Notes: generated from the letters alone by a model not told the origin. A stretch of DNA of 64,000 nt from Nonomuraea ceibae (GCF_019396325.1 NZ_JAHKRO010000001.1:124001-188000), one strand, 5' to 3'; positions 34,987 through 48,224 are shown, numbered from the stretch's first letter. Made by a program: numbers and translations.

Positions 34987-37335
34987 ATGAGTGCCGAAAC
35001 ATCCCAGAGCGACGCAGAACTCATCCAAGCCGTCCGAGGAGGCGACGCCACCGCATACGGACGGCTCTACGAACGCCACGTCGCCGCCGCCCGCGTCCTG
35101 GCCCGCCGGCTGGTGCCCGACGACGAGGCCGAGGACGTGGTGGCCGAGGCGTTCACCCGCGTTCTCGACGTGATGGGCCGAGGCGACGGCCCCGAGGCCG
35201 CCTTCCGCACCCACCTCCTCACCGTCGTCCGGCGCACCGCCGACCACCGCACCCGCCTGTCCACCGGCCCCGAGACGGCGGACGACGAGCCCGTGCGCGC
35301 CCCGGCCGCCGTCGCCTACCAGTCGCTGCCCGAGCGCTGGCGGGCCGTCCTGTGGCACGTCGAGGTCGAGGGCGCCCGGCCTGCCGAGGTCGCGCCGCTG
35401 CTCGGGCTGTCGGCCAACGGCGCGGCCGCGCTCGCCTACCGCGCCCGCGAGGGACTGCGCCAGGCCTACCTGCAGACCCGGCTCACCGCCTCGCCGCCCC
35501 TGGAGTGCCGCCCGGTGCTCGGAAAGCTCGGCGCGTACGTCAAGGGCGGGCTGACCAGGCGCGAGTCCAAGCCCGTCGACGAGCACGTACGCGGCTGCGA
35601 CGCCTGCCGGACCGTCCTGGCCGAGCTGACCGACGTGCGCCGCGCCCTGCGCACCGTCGTCGCACCGCTCCTGCTCGGCCCCGCCGCCGGCGGCTACGTC
35701 GCCGCCATGTCCTCGCCCGTCAGGCTCCGCGTCCGCCGCACCCTCGCCTGGGTCCGCGCCCTGCCCGGCCGCCAGCACGTCGTGGTCGCCACCGGGGCGC
35801 TCACCGTCATGGCCGTCGCCGCCGCCTTCGCCCTCGTCTCCGCCGACCGGCCCGAGACCGCGCCGGTCTCCCAGCCGCTGCCCATCGAGCCGTCGCACGC
35901 CGAGCCGCCGTCGTCCCGGCCGCGCCCCGCCCCGCCGTCGCGCGTCCCTGCCCCGCCGTCGCGCGTCCCAGCCCGCGAATCCGCCGGCCCGCCTGCCGGA
36001 ACCCCCGCCAAGGCCCGTCTGACGGCCACGATCAGCGCCATGGGCGCCCTGGTCCGCGACCGCCCCGGCATCGTCGCCATGCGCCTGCGCAACACCGGCA
36101 AGAAGGCGACCGCCCCGGTCTACGCCGCCATCGACCTCCCGCCGGGCGTCACCCCCGTGCCCCCGGGCACCCGCCCGTCCGGCGTCACCTCCTCGGCCCG
36201 TACGTCCCCCGCCACGCACGGCCGGGCCGCCCCGGTCGGCGCGGTCGACGGCTGGTCCTGCCGGCTGGCCGGGCGCGGCGTCAGGTGCGCCAGGCGGCCG
36301 CTCGGGGCGGGCGAGGCCACGGCGGTGTTCCTGCGCGTCCAGGTCGCCGCCTCCGCCCCGGGCGGCGAGGGGCCGATTCTCAGGGTCGAGGCAGGCCCCC
36401 TCCGCGCGCGGGCCGAGTCGGCGGCGGGCGTGCGCGCCTCCGGCGCCCCCGCCAGGTTCGCGGCGGACGGCAAGATCACCGTACGGGCCACGGGCAACTC
36501 GTTCGTCGACTGCCCGGACGGCCACGACGAATGCGCGATGGCCCGGCGACGCCACGGCGACCAGCGCGACAACGACCTGTGGCCGATGCGCCCGCAGGAC
36601 CAGGACGACGAGCCTGACACGCCCGTCTCCAGCGCGGCCCGGCTCGCCCTGCCCAAGGGCGCCCGCGCCGTCTGGGCGGGCCTCTACTGGTCGGCGGGCG
36701 CCCCGGAGGCCGACGAACCCCAGGAGGTCGCGCCCGTCAGGCTCAGGGCCCCGGGCCGCAAGCGTTACGTGGAGATCCGGCCGACCCACGTCGACTGGGC
36801 GGAGCTGCCGTCAGGCCCCGCCTACCAGGCGTTCGCCGAGGTCACCAGCCTGGTCAACGCCGTCAACAGGTCCGGCACGTGGTGGGCCGCCGCCCCGCCC
36901 GCGGAACTGCCCGGGCATGCCGGCTGGAGCCTGGTGGTCGTCGTCTCCGCCCCGGACGTCCCGTACAGCAGGGCCGTCGTCCTCGACGGCGCCGCCGTGG
37001 TCGGCGGCGAGCACGATCTCGTACGGATGCCGCTCGGCGGGCTGGGACGCGGGGCGGCCGACGCCAGGGCGCAGGTCGTCGTCTGGGAGGGCGACGCCGA
37101 TCTGAAGGGGGACAAGGTGTCGCTCGGCACGGGTCCGCTCACGCCGTCGGGCGGCGACCGCGACCGGGACAACGTCTTCGACGGCTCGTCCGGCGGTGCC
37201 GGCGGGATGACGTTCGGGGTCGACGTGGACACGATCACCGGGCGGCTCGGATCGCGGCCGTGGGTGTCGATCGCCTCGGAGCGGGACGCGGTGATGTTCG
37301 GGGTCGCGGCCGTGAGCGTGCGCGCAGAGCCGTGA
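34987..37335 (+). CDS. ECF sigma factor fused to zinc anti-sigma domain, membrane helix and large outer domain
   Basis: A 782-residue fusion. Sigma region 2 (about 10-75: LYERHVAAARVLARRL and DEAEDVVAEAFTRVLD) and region 4 (about 115-165: LPERWRAVLWHVEVEGARP, GLSANGAAALAYRAREGLRQ) are intact. A zinc anti-sigma segment follows (LGAYVKGGLTRRES, DEHVRGCDACR with H-x3-C-x2-C), then a membrane helix near 275-295 and a Pro-rich linker. The outer part has a CARDB/DUF11-like region (MRLRNTGKKATAPVYAAIDL) and a C-terminal module with NSFVDCPDGHDECAMARRR and GARAVWAGLYWSAGAPE. It resembles ECF groups with fused anti-sigma regions. ATG 34987 puts the sigma domain at the N terminus. Confidence 0.88.
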   Translation: MSAETSQSDAELIQAVRGGDATAYGRLYERHVAAARVLARRLVPDDEAEDVVAEAFTRVLDVMGRGDGPEAAFRTHLLTVVRRTADHRTRLSTGPETADDEPVRAPAAVAYQSLPERWRAVLWHVEVEGARPAEVAPLLGLSANGAAALAYRAREGLRQAYLQTRLTASPPLECRPVLGKLGAYVKGGLTRRESKPVDEHVRGCDACRTVLAELTDVRRALRTVVAPLLLGPAAGGYVAAMSSPVRLRVRRTLAWVRALPGRQHVVVATGALTVMAVAAAFALVSADRPETAPVSQPLPIEPSHAEPPSSRPRPAPPSRVPAPPSRVPARESAGPPAGTPAKARLTATISAMGALVRDRPGIVAMRLRNTGKKATAPVYAAIDLPPGVTPVPPGTRPSGVTSSARTSPATHGRAAPVGAVDGWSCRLAGRGVRCARRPLGAGEATAVFLRVQVAASAPGGEGPILRVEAGPLRARAESAAGVRASGAPARFAADGKITVRATGNSFVDCPDGHDECAMARRRHGDQRDNDLWPMRPQDQDDEPDTPVSSAARLALPKGARAVWAGLYWSAGAPEADEPQEVAPVRLRAPGRKRYVEIRPTHVDWAELPSGPAYQAFAEVTSLVNAVNRSGTWWAAAPPAELPGHAGWSLVVVVSAPDVPYSRAVVLDGAAVVGGEHDLVRMPLGGLGRGAADARAQVVVWEGDADLKGDKVSLGTGPLTPSGGDRDRDNVFDGSSGGAGGMTFGVDVDTITGRLGSRPWVSIASERDAVMFGVAAVSVRAEP

Positions 37336-37513
37336 CCAATAACGGGACAAAATGGTACCGTGCGGCTTGTTGGTCAGGCATAACGTCGGCGGCGGGGCGA
37401 ATCGTCGGGATTAACCCTCGCGCGATCACTTGCTTTCATTACCCTGGGACAGGGCCGCCGAGTCCGGCTCTCACGGTGCGGAGCCAGCAAGTCGGACCAC
37501 CAGGAAAGGGGCC

Positions 37514-38782
37514 GTGTCAGTGGATCGCTGCGCGCTGTTCGTGGACGCCGGCTATCTGCTGGCTGACGGGGCGATGGCCGTGCATGGGACTCGCCATCGC
37601 GAAGCCGTCTCCTGGGACTATCCGGGGCTGTTGCAGCTCATGTCGAGCCTGTCGCGCGAACGCACCGGCCTGCCGCTGCTGCGCTGCTACTGGTACGAGG
37701 CGACGGTCGAGGGCCGGCACACCCCCGAGCACGACGCGCTCGCCGACATCCCCGGCCTCAAGCTCAGGCTGTCGCGCATCCGGCCGGGCCGCCGCGAGGG
37801 CGTCGACGCCCAGGTGCACCGCGACCTGATGACGCTGGCCCGCAACAACGCCATCTGCGACGCGGTCGTGGTCAGCGGCGACGAGGACCTGACCCAGGTC
37901 GTGTGCGACGCCCAGGACCTCGGCATCCGCGTCACCGTCGTCAACATCGCCGCCGAGGCCAGCTCCGCGAGCTGGGCCGTCTCGCGCACGCTCCGGCAGG
38001 AGAGCGACGACCTCATCGAGCTCGGCGGCGCCCACCTGCGCCCGTACGTCACGCTCGTCACCGGCGCGACCGAGGCGTCCAACGGCCACCACCACCAGCC
38101 GCTCGGCAACGGCCAGGGCGCCCATTCGCTCCCGGCCGCCGCGCTCCCGCCGTCGCTGCCGTCGGCCCCTACCAGCACCGGCAGCCACGCCGTCCCGCAG
38201 CCCGGTCCGAGCACCCCGCCGCCCGCCCAGCCGTCACCCCAGCCGTCCTCGGGGTCGTCGCCGGGCCGCGCCCAGCCGCCGCCCGCGCTGCCCACCTACA
38301 CCTTCCAGGCAGACCCGGCCCCGGCCCCTGCGTCTTCGCCCCCGCCGTCGCCGTCACCCGCCCCGGCCACGGGCCCCGTCCCCCAGCAGCAACAGCAACC
38401 GCAGCAGCAGTCGCCGACGACCGGCCAGTTCTCCTCGCCGTCCAGCGCCGGCGCCTACCCGTCGCAGCTCGGCACCTCCTACACCGGCCCCCAGGCCGCC
38501 CCGGTGTCACCCCCGTCGGCCGCCACGGCCGGAGCCACCACGCTCGCCGACGCGGTCAAGTCCGCCCACCGCGAGGGCCACGACTTCGGCGAGTCGGTCG
38601 CCCGCGACGCCCCGGCCCTCTGGCTCGAAGCCGTCCTCGCCCGCAAACCGCGCATGCCCTCCGACCTGGAGGCCCGGCTGCTGCAGGGCTCGTCGCTGCC
38701 CATCGACTTCCTCCTGCACGACGAGGTCCGCCACGCCCTGCGCCGAGGCTTCTGGGACGCCCTCGAACGCGCCCGCCACTGA
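37514..38782 (+). CDS. NYN-domain (PIN-like RNase) protein with low-complexity linker
   Basis: About 422 residues. The N-terminal NYN domain (1-200) has CALFVDAGYLLADG with its conserved Asp, GVDAQVHRDLMTLARNN, and DAVVVSGDEDLTQVVCDAQD, the acidic set expected for a metal-dependent RNase. A linker of about 160 residues rich in Pro, Ser and Gln, with QQQQQPQQQ, leads to a conserved C-terminal domain (TLADAVKSAHREGHDFGESV to DEVRHALRRGFWDALERA). The C-terminal domain may bind RNA or a partner. GTG 37514 follows AGGAAAGGGG. The RNA target is unknown. Confidence 0.88.
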   Translation: MSVDRCALFVDAGYLLADGAMAVHGTRHREAVSWDYPGLLQLMSSLSRERTGLPLLRCYWYEATVEGRHTPEHDALADIPGLKLRLSRIRPGRREGVDAQVHRDLMTLARNNAICDAVVVSGDEDLTQVVCDAQDLGIRVTVVNIAAEASSASWAVSRTLRQESDDLIELGGAHLRPYVTLVTGATEASNGHHHQPLGNGQGAHSLPAAALPPSLPSAPTSTGSHAVPQPGPSTPPPAQPSPQPSSGSSPGRAQPPPALPTYTFQADPAPAPASSPPPSPSPAPATGPVPQQQQQPQQQSPTTGQFSSPSSAGAYPSQLGTSYTGPQAAPVSPPSAATAGATTLADAVKSAHREGHDFGESVARDAPALWLEAVLARKPRMPSDLEARLLQGSSLPIDFLLHDEVRHALRRGFWDALERARH

Positions 38783-38838
38783 CCCACAACCCCAGCCCGC
38801 CCACGTCGGAAGTTCTGGGGGGCATCAAAGCCCAGGAG

Positions 38839-39426
38839 TTATCGGGCGTCTTGGTCCTCGCCGAGGACGCGCACCATCCATTCCAGGGAGCCGGTGCGGA
38901 GAGCCTCATCGGCCAGGCACTTGGCGGATGCGGTCGTGAGGGCGGCAAGGGAGGTGTCGATCCACGGTTGTACGTTCTGATGCCCCTGCTCGCGATACTC
39001 GATCGCCTGGATCAGGCACTCCAGCTTGTCGGCGTCCCGGGCGCAGATGGCCTCCAGGCTGGTCCTGTCCTCATACTCGCCGACCGCGCCGCTGACCACC
39101 CGGGCCACGGCCTCGGGGACACCGCGCATCTGGTCGGAGGTGACCTGCTCGTTCGAGACGGCCTTCAGGTAGCGCTTGCCGATGTAGGGGATGTCGGTGA
39201 CGCGCGTCTCCTGGGTGTCGTGGAACAGGCTCATGAACGCCGCGCGTTCAGGGTTGCCGCCCTCCATGGCGGTGATCACGGCAGCGATGATCGCGGTACG
39301 GAAGGAGTGGTCGGCGATGCTCTCGGGGGCCTGGACGCCCGCGACCAGCCATCCGGTGCGCTTGTACCGCTTGAGCAGGCCGATCTCGTACAGCAGACCG
39401 GTCACCCTGGCCAGTTCCTCCGCCAT
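38839..39426 (-). CDS. HD-domain phosphohydrolase (YfbR/HDDC2-like)
   Basis: A 195-residue HD protein. ESIADHSFRTAIIAAVITAM gives the first His, MSLFHDTQETRVTDIP the HD pair, and AICARDADKLECLIQAIEY the last metal Asp. This spacing matches the YfbR/HDDC2 family, which removes phosphate from deoxynucleoside 5'-monophosphates. It lies 12 bp after the XRE-regulator gene on the same strand, so the two are probably one transcript; the pairing suggests the regulator responds to or controls a nucleotide-linked function (inference). Confidence 0.87.
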   Translation of the reverse strand: MAEELARVTGLLYEIGLLKRYKRTGWLVAGVQAPESIADHSFRTAIIAAVITAMEGGNPERAAFMSLFHDTQETRVTDIPYIGKRYLKAVSNEQVTSDQMRGVPEAVARVVSGAVGEYEDRTSLEAICARDADKLECLIQAIEYREQGHQNVQPWIDTSLAALTTASAKCLADEALRTGSLEWMVRVLGEDQDAR

Positions 39427-39438
39427 GGAAGTCCCTTC

Positions 39439-40554
39439 TCATCCTCGGTGGATCATGCGCAGAGCGTAGATGATCGCCTCAAGTTCCCGCTGCGACTGCA
39501 CCGACACGGTGTCCTCCTCCAGCGTGCGCGTAGCGGCCTGCCTGAGATCGTCGGCGGTGTGCGGGTCCAGTGTCGACGGGCGCAACATGACCAGCGCCCA
39601 CAGCGTGTGCGCGACCACGTCGACGTAAGGGTTGGTGGAGTACAGCTTGCCGACCAGGTGCCGCAGCAGCTCGGTCCCGCGCCAGGCGTGCGGGTCCAGC
39701 TCGACCATGAAGGTGTCCGCTGACTGCGGCTCGCTGACCTCGCCGAGCCAGTAGGCCCAGTAGTTGAGATTGGCGATCTCACAGACCTCCTCGGCCAGGC
39801 GCGTCCGGATGAAGTGCTGCAAGGCTTCGCGGTCGCCGAAGCGCGCCAGGGAATGGGCTCCGGACCGTAGGACCGCCCATGACGGCGTCCACTGGTCAGC
39901 TCGGCGCGTCCGGCGTTCCTCAGCGCGCTGCATGGTCGCCAGCCAGTCAGGGGTGTCATCGCCGTCGTCGAACCCGGCCACGTAATGCGCCTGGCGGCGG
40001 AGCAGCATGCCGTCCACCCTGTCGGCGTCGGCGTTCTCGGTTGCGGCTCGCAGATGCGTGAAGAAGTGCGCACGCTCATCCGGCAGCAGAGAGGGGGCTG
40101 TGGCGACCGGCCCGCGGCGGCCGGTCATTCGTGTCGCTCCGGCCAGGCCGGATGGGACGGTTGCCGTGAACGGCCATGCCACGAGATCGGTGAACGGACG
40201 CGTAATCACCCATGATGCGAGCGGATGGTCTACGGCTGAGGGATTGTCGGCCTTGGCGCTGAGCACGTAACCGACGAACCGGTCCGCCTCAAGGGCCATG
40301 TCGAGTTGCATCAGCAACCGGAATTGTGCGCCGAGCCGCAACAGTGCATGCCGTAGCGACAGGTAAGCACCTGTGGAGATCGCCATCAGCGGGCGGCGTC
40401 CGGACTCCCACCCCTGAATCGTCGTGATGTCGACGGCCATACGCTCGGCGAACCGCTCCTGAGTGAGCCCCGCTGACTCGCGGATGATCTTGAGTGCGTA
40501 GCCGGAGATGCGGCCTTCGCGGGCATGGTCGCCATTACCCCGACCCCCGGTCAT
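39439..40554 (-). CDS. XRE-family transcriptional regulator with large C-terminal domain
   Basis: A 371-residue protein. The N-terminal XRE helix-turn-helix (SGYALKIIRESAGLTQERFA, DITTIQGWESGRRPL) is followed by about 290 residues of helical, TPR-like sequence (SLARFGDREALQHFIRTRLA, LLRHLVGKLYSTNPYVDVVA). Such actinomycete regulators often carry peptide- or partner-binding C-terminal regions. ATG 40554 has GGAG 8 nt upstream. It is divergent from the small gene at 40723 and precedes the HD-domain gene. The 168-bp divergent gap holds TGCGGCATCCGCA (40623-40635), a possible operator. Confidence 0.87.
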   Translation of the reverse strand: MTGGRGNGDHAREGRISGYALKIIRESAGLTQERFAERMAVDITTIQGWESGRRPLMAISTGAYLSLRHALLRLGAQFRLLMQLDMALEADRFVGYVLSAKADNPSAVDHPLASWVITRPFTDLVAWPFTATVPSGLAGATRMTGRRGPVATAPSLLPDERAHFFTHLRAATENADADRVDGMLLRRQAHYVAGFDDGDDTPDWLATMQRAEERRTRRADQWTPSWAVLRSGAHSLARFGDREALQHFIRTRLAEEVCEIANLNYWAYWLGEVSEPQSADTFMVELDPHAWRGTELLRHLVGKLYSTNPYVDVVAHTLWALVMLRPSTLDPHTADDLRQAATRTLEEDTVSVQSQRELEAIIYALRMIHRG

Positions 40555-40622
40555 GGTTGTCGCTCCACGAGAGGTTATCACAGATGGTCACCGCCGTCGG
40601 TACTCGTACTTCCGGTCAGTTC

Positions 40623-40635
40623 TGCGGCATCCGCA
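40623..40635. promoter_or_regulatory. Inverted repeat in the XRE/small-gene divergent region
   Basis: TGCGG-CAT-CCGCA is a perfect 5-3-5 palindrome, close upstream of TAGCGT (a possible plus-strand -10). It is a plausible XRE operator; the arms are short, so chance is not excluded. Confidence 0.3.
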
Positions 40636-40722
40636 TGGTTCCTAGCGTTGCTACCAGCACGGACAAGCCCATCCAGCCTATCCCGCAGGGGCTTGGGGAG
40701 ACCGACTGATCAGGTGGGAGCA

Positions 40723-41085
40723 ATGGAATCGCCACCCGGAACACCGATCGTCAGAGGCGCGGTCGACGGCTCGGTCTGTCTTCCGCCCTGGACGGCTTCT
40801 GCTGAGCGGTTGGCGTCGGCCCTGCGTGATCTCGGCGTCGCCGGCGATGTTCACGAGGGAGAGGGCATCGCACTGGTGTCGGTATGGGCGGACCTCGTCG
40901 TATGGACTGATGGCCACTGCTATCGGTGGTGGACTGGGCAGAACTCGGAGAAGACCGGTCGGCGCCTCTACCGGGTCTACGGCACCGGCAACCCGGACAC
41001 AGTGGCGCGGGCCGTCGCACTGCGCTGCACCGAACTCCAGGAAACCCGCCTGCTGGTGCAGCCGGTCGTGGAGAGCGCTTCGTGA
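40723..41085 (+). CDS. Small protein of unknown function (120 residues)
   Basis: A 120-residue soluble protein without recognised motifs. The centre is Trp-rich (VWADLVVWTDGHCYRWWTGQ), with a small alpha/beta look: PWTASAERLASALRDLGVAG helix, then LVSVWADLVVW strand and DTVARAVALRCTELQE helix. ATG 40723 is used; GTG 40714 is an alternative, and AGGTGGGAG just upstream could serve either. Its stop overlaps the next gene by 4 bp. It is divergent from the XRE regulator. The gene pair has the look of an actinomycete-specific module; I cannot name it. Confidence 0.65.
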   Translation: MESPPGTPIVRGAVDGSVCLPPWTASAERLASALRDLGVAGDVHEGEGIALVSVWADLVVWTDGHCYRWWTGQNSEKTGRRLYRVYGTGNPDTVARAVALRCTELQETRLLVQPVVESAS

Positions 41086-41372
41086 TCGCGCTGGAGGGTG
41101 AGTGCCTCAGCCCGCACGTGGCCATGGCGCGGCGGGGTCACATCCGACTCGACTGGCGGACGCCGTCCCGGACGCTGGAACGGATACGACCGATGGCTTG
41201 GACGTGCGTGTGCCGGGCCACGGTCTACGAGCTGTGCCAGGGCGGGGGACAGGCGTTCATCCGGAGGACCGTGCAACTCGATGGCACACCGGAGATCCAC
41301 GAGACTCCGCGCTGGCCGGCCAACGAAGCTCGGGTGATCTGGGCGGCGTTGCTGTCGGGAAGAGCCCGGTAG
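41082..41372 (+). CDS. Small protein of unknown function (96 residues)
   Basis: A 96-residue protein in a 4-bp GTGA overlap with the preceding gene, so translation is coupled. It includes HVAMARRGHIRLDWRTPSRT, the Cys pair WTCVCRATVYELCQGGGQAF and RTVQLDGTPEIHETPRWP. No known family is recognised. The overlap and the shared divergent promoter with the XRE regulator suggest that both small proteins belong to one regulated unit. Confidence 0.6.
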   Translation: MIALEGECLSPHVAMARRGHIRLDWRTPSRTLERIRPMAWTCVCRATVYELCQGGGQAFIRRTVQLDGTPEIHETPRWPANEARVIWAALLSGRAR

Positions 41373-41493
41373 GACGGGCGTGGAGGCCTCACGTCTGCGG
41401 CGTCCAGAGGAAGCTGACGGCCAGCACGCCGCCGTCCGGCCCGTACGGCCCGATCGGGCAGGCGTACGGGCCGCGACGGGCAGGTCGGGTGGG

Positions 41494-42120
41494 TCAGGAC
41501 AGGGCGTCGAAGCCGGCGCGCAGGTGGAGGACGCGCTCGGCGAGGTCGCTCAGCGGCCCCGCCAGCGTGGGGTCCTGGGCCTTGCGGGCCAGCTCCCGCA
41601 CCCGAGCCAGCTCGTCCTCGACGGCCGTCAGGCGGCGGGAGAGCTCCGGCAGGACGCTCCCGTCGGGGGTGTCCGGCGGCAGCTCGCCGGCCAGCCGCTC
41701 ACGCAGCATCGACGCCTGCTCGGCCAGCCGCTTGTGCATGTTGTACAGCTCGGCGAACACCGACACCTTGGCCCGCAGCACCCACGGGTCGAACGGCTTG
41801 GTCAGATAGTCGACCGCGCCCGCCGCATAGCTGCGGAAGGCGTAATCGGGCGCGCTGTCGACCACCGTCAGGAAGATGATCGGGATGTTACGGGTGCGCT
41901 CCCGCCGCTTGATGTGCGCGGCGGTCTCGAACCCGTCCATGCCGGGCATCCGCACGTCGAGCAGGATGAGCGCGAACTCGGTGTTGAGCAGCGCCTTGAG
42001 CGCCTCCTCACCCGACCTGGCGCGTACCGGCACCAGGTCGAGCGAGCTGAGGATGGCCTCGAGCGCGATGAGGTTCTCCTCGCGGTCGTCGACCAGCAGG
42101 ATCTTGGCCCGATCCGCCAT
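41494..42120 (-). CDS. osaB: Response regulator with receiver domain and coiled coil, OsaB-like
   Basis: A 208-residue protein with a receiver domain (1-125) and no DNA-binding domain. The acidic pair is VDDREEN (D11, D12), the phosphoacceptor is D55 in [13 protein letters not shown], and the conserved Thr and Lys are in FLTVV and LTKPFDP. The C-terminal 80 residues form a coiled coil ([40 protein letters not shown]). This layout and the adjacent multi-HAMP hybrid kinase match OsaB of Streptomyces coelicolor, needed for osmoadaptation. The gene starts 3 bp after the kinase stop. The symbol is by architecture and context. Confidence 0.85.
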   Translation of the reverse strand: MADRAKILLVDDREENLIALEAILSSLDLVPVRARSGEEALKALLNTEFALILLDVRMPGMDGFETAAHIKRRERTRNIPIIFLTVVDSAPDYAFRSYAAGAVDYLTKPFDPWVLRAKVSVFAELYNMHKRLAEQASMLRERLAGELPPDTPDGSVLPELSRRLTAVEDELARVRELARKAQDPTLAGPLSDLAERVLHLRAGFDALS

Positions 42121-42123
42121 GGA

Positions 42124-46299
<4,176 letters not shown>

Positions 46300-46419
46300 G
46301 GGGCCTCCTTCACCCACCGGTGACTCCGGCGAGTGATTCAAGTCTGTCACGATGAGTAGCTCGTAGTCCTGTCCTTGGATTTACCCCAAGTCAGCGGGAA
46401 GTGTGGTAGGCACGTACGG

Positions 46420-47964
46420 ATGACTGCTTCTCCCCATGCGGTGCTCGCCGCGACCTTCGCACCAGGCGAGACGGCCGTGACGGACGCGATGAGGTTCACG
46501 CGCGAGGTGATGACCGCGTGGGCCACCGGAGGCATGCTCCACATCGCCGAGCAGGTCGCGGGCGATCTCGCCGAGCAGGTGGTCGACGAACCGTTCGAGG
46601 TCATCTGGAAGCACCTGGGCGGCGCTGTCCAGGTCGAGTTGAAGCAGCGAAGCACATCATCGGGCGATCCGAAAGCTCCCTCCGTCACCGTCGAAGAGTG
46701 GGGGATCACCTTCGCGGGCGATTCCCGTGTCCATTGGGCTAGGCTCACGCTACCCGGCGCAAAGGGCGCAGAGTCCTCCGAATGGCTGGAGCAGACCTCC
46801 CGCGGCCCCCACTGGCTCGGCTTCCTCGCCGACGCGAGCGACCTGCTGGCCGGCACCCTCGACCCCGACATGGTGCCTGCCATCATCGCCCAGATCGTGG
46901 TGCCGCGCCTGAGCAGCTGGTGCGGCGTCTACACCGCCGAGAGCGAGGCCGGGCCGCAGCGCCTGGTCTACCTGTGGCACGCCGACGAGGCCCGCATCGA
47001 CGCCCTGCGCGAACAGCTCGACGAGATGGACGTCACCGCCGTCGGCTCCCGCGCCACCTCCACCTTCCACCTGCCCGACGCCAACGTGCTCGCCGTCCCG
47101 CTGACCGCCCGCGGGCGCAGCCTCGGCGTCATGTGCCTCGGCCGCGCCGACCGCTTCCCCGACGAGGTCATCCAGCTCGCCGAGGACATCGGCAGGCGCG
47201 CCGCGCTCGCCATGGACAACGCGCGCGTCTACGCCCAGCAGGCCGCCGCCAACCGCGCCCTGCAGCGCAGCCTCCTCCCGCCCAACGAGCCCGAGGTGCC
47301 CGGCCTCGACTACGGCGTCGTGTACGAGCCCGCCGGCGAGGTCAACGAGGTCGGCGGCGACTTCTACGACCTGTTCAAGGCCGGCGACGACTCCTGGCGG
47401 TTCGCGATCGGCGACGTCTGCGGCACCGGGCCCGAGGCCGCCGCCGTCACCGGCCTGGCCCGCCACACCCTCCGGCTGCTGGCCCGCGAGGGCTACGGCG
47501 TCGCCGCCGTGCTCGGGCGGCTCAACCAGGCCATCCTCGAAGAGGGGGAGCGGGCGCGGTTCCTGACGCTGCTGCACGGCGACATCTCGCCCGCCGACAA
47601 GGGGCTGGAGGTGCGGCTGGTCTCCGCCGGGCACCCCGAGGCGCTGCGCCTCAAGCCCAACGGCGTCGTCGAGGGCGTGACCACGCCGCAGTCGCTGCTC
47701 GGCGTCTTCCCCGAGGTCGTCTTCGAGGCCGACACCATCCACCTCGACCCGGGCGACGTCCTGCTCGCCGTCACCGACGGCGTCACCGAACGACGCTCCG
47801 GCGGGCGGCTCCTCGACGACGACGGCGGCCTGGCCAAGATGCTCGCCGAATGCGCCGGCCTGTCGGCCCGCGCCGTCGCCGAACGCATCCGCCGCGGCGC
47901 CGCCGACTTCGCCGCCGGGCCGAGCGCGGACGACCTCGCCATCCTCGTCCTCCGCGCCCGCTGA
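46420..47964 (+). CDS. GAF-PP2C (SpoIIE/RsbU-type) serine phosphatase
   Basis: A 514-residue cytoplasmic protein. An N-terminal helical region (30-80) may bind ATPase-type partners; a GAF domain follows (ASDLLAGTLDPDMVPAIIAQ to RRAALAMDNARVYAQQAAAN). The PP2C/SpoIIE catalytic domain starts LQRSLLPPNEPEVPGLDYGV and keeps its metal Asp motifs: VGGDFYDLF, GDVCGTGPEAA, LLAVTDGVTE and SADDLAILV. Such phosphatases act on anti-anti-sigma factors in partner-switching pathways. ATG 46420 is the most likely start. It is divergent from the OsaA-like kinase, so it may be part of the same stress circuit, as OsaC is in Streptomyces. Confidence 0.88.
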   Translation: MTASPHAVLAATFAPGETAVTDAMRFTREVMTAWATGGMLHIAEQVAGDLAEQVVDEPFEVIWKHLGGAVQVELKQRSTSSGDPKAPSVTVEEWGITFAGDSRVHWARLTLPGAKGAESSEWLEQTSRGPHWLGFLADASDLLAGTLDPDMVPAIIAQIVVPRLSSWCGVYTAESEAGPQRLVYLWHADEARIDALREQLDEMDVTAVGSRATSTFHLPDANVLAVPLTARGRSLGVMCLGRADRFPDEVIQLAEDIGRRAALAMDNARVYAQQAAANRALQRSLLPPNEPEVPGLDYGVVYEPAGEVNEVGGDFYDLFKAGDDSWRFAIGDVCGTGPEAAAVTGLARHTLRLLAREGYGVAAVLGRLNQAILEEGERARFLTLLHGDISPADKGLEVRLVSAGHPEALRLKPNGVVEGVTTPQSLLGVFPEVVFEADTIHLDPGDVLLAVTDGVTERRSGGRLLDDDGGLAKMLAECAGLSARAVAERIRRGAADFAAGPSADDLAILVLRAR

Positions 47965-48224
47965 CGCACCATCCAGGGAGACCCACTTCAGAGCGCCCCA
48001 CCCTTAAGGGGAGGGCCGCTCCCACCGTGTTGGCTCCCACCCACCTCAGGGGACGCCCCCGGGAAGCGCCACGCCTTCCAGACAGACGGGGCGTCCCGCC
48101 TCAGGGGCATTCGGCCTCGGGGCGTTCTGTCCCTAAGGCGCCCGCCTCCTCCAGGGCCTGGGGTGCTCAGCCCGAGGGGGCGCTACCCCAGGGAGCTCCC
48201 TTCCCGAGAGGGCGCCCGCTTCCG
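47965..48224. repeat. GC-rich degenerate repeat region between convergent genes
   Basis: This 260-bp gap holds several imperfect units of the form GGGGCG-N8-AGGG (for example near 48088, 48118, 48177, 48208) and short hairpins such as CCCTTAAGGG near 48001. No gene is supported. It may be a decayed repeat cluster or a termination region between the phosphatase and the S9-like gene. Confidence 0.45.

Noticed and set aside
41390..41493. The frame of the response regulator stays open after its stop for about 34 codons, ending with a plausible VSFLWTPQT.
   Set aside because: No readthrough signal is evident, the protein already has the expected OsaB length, and open frames are common at this GC content.
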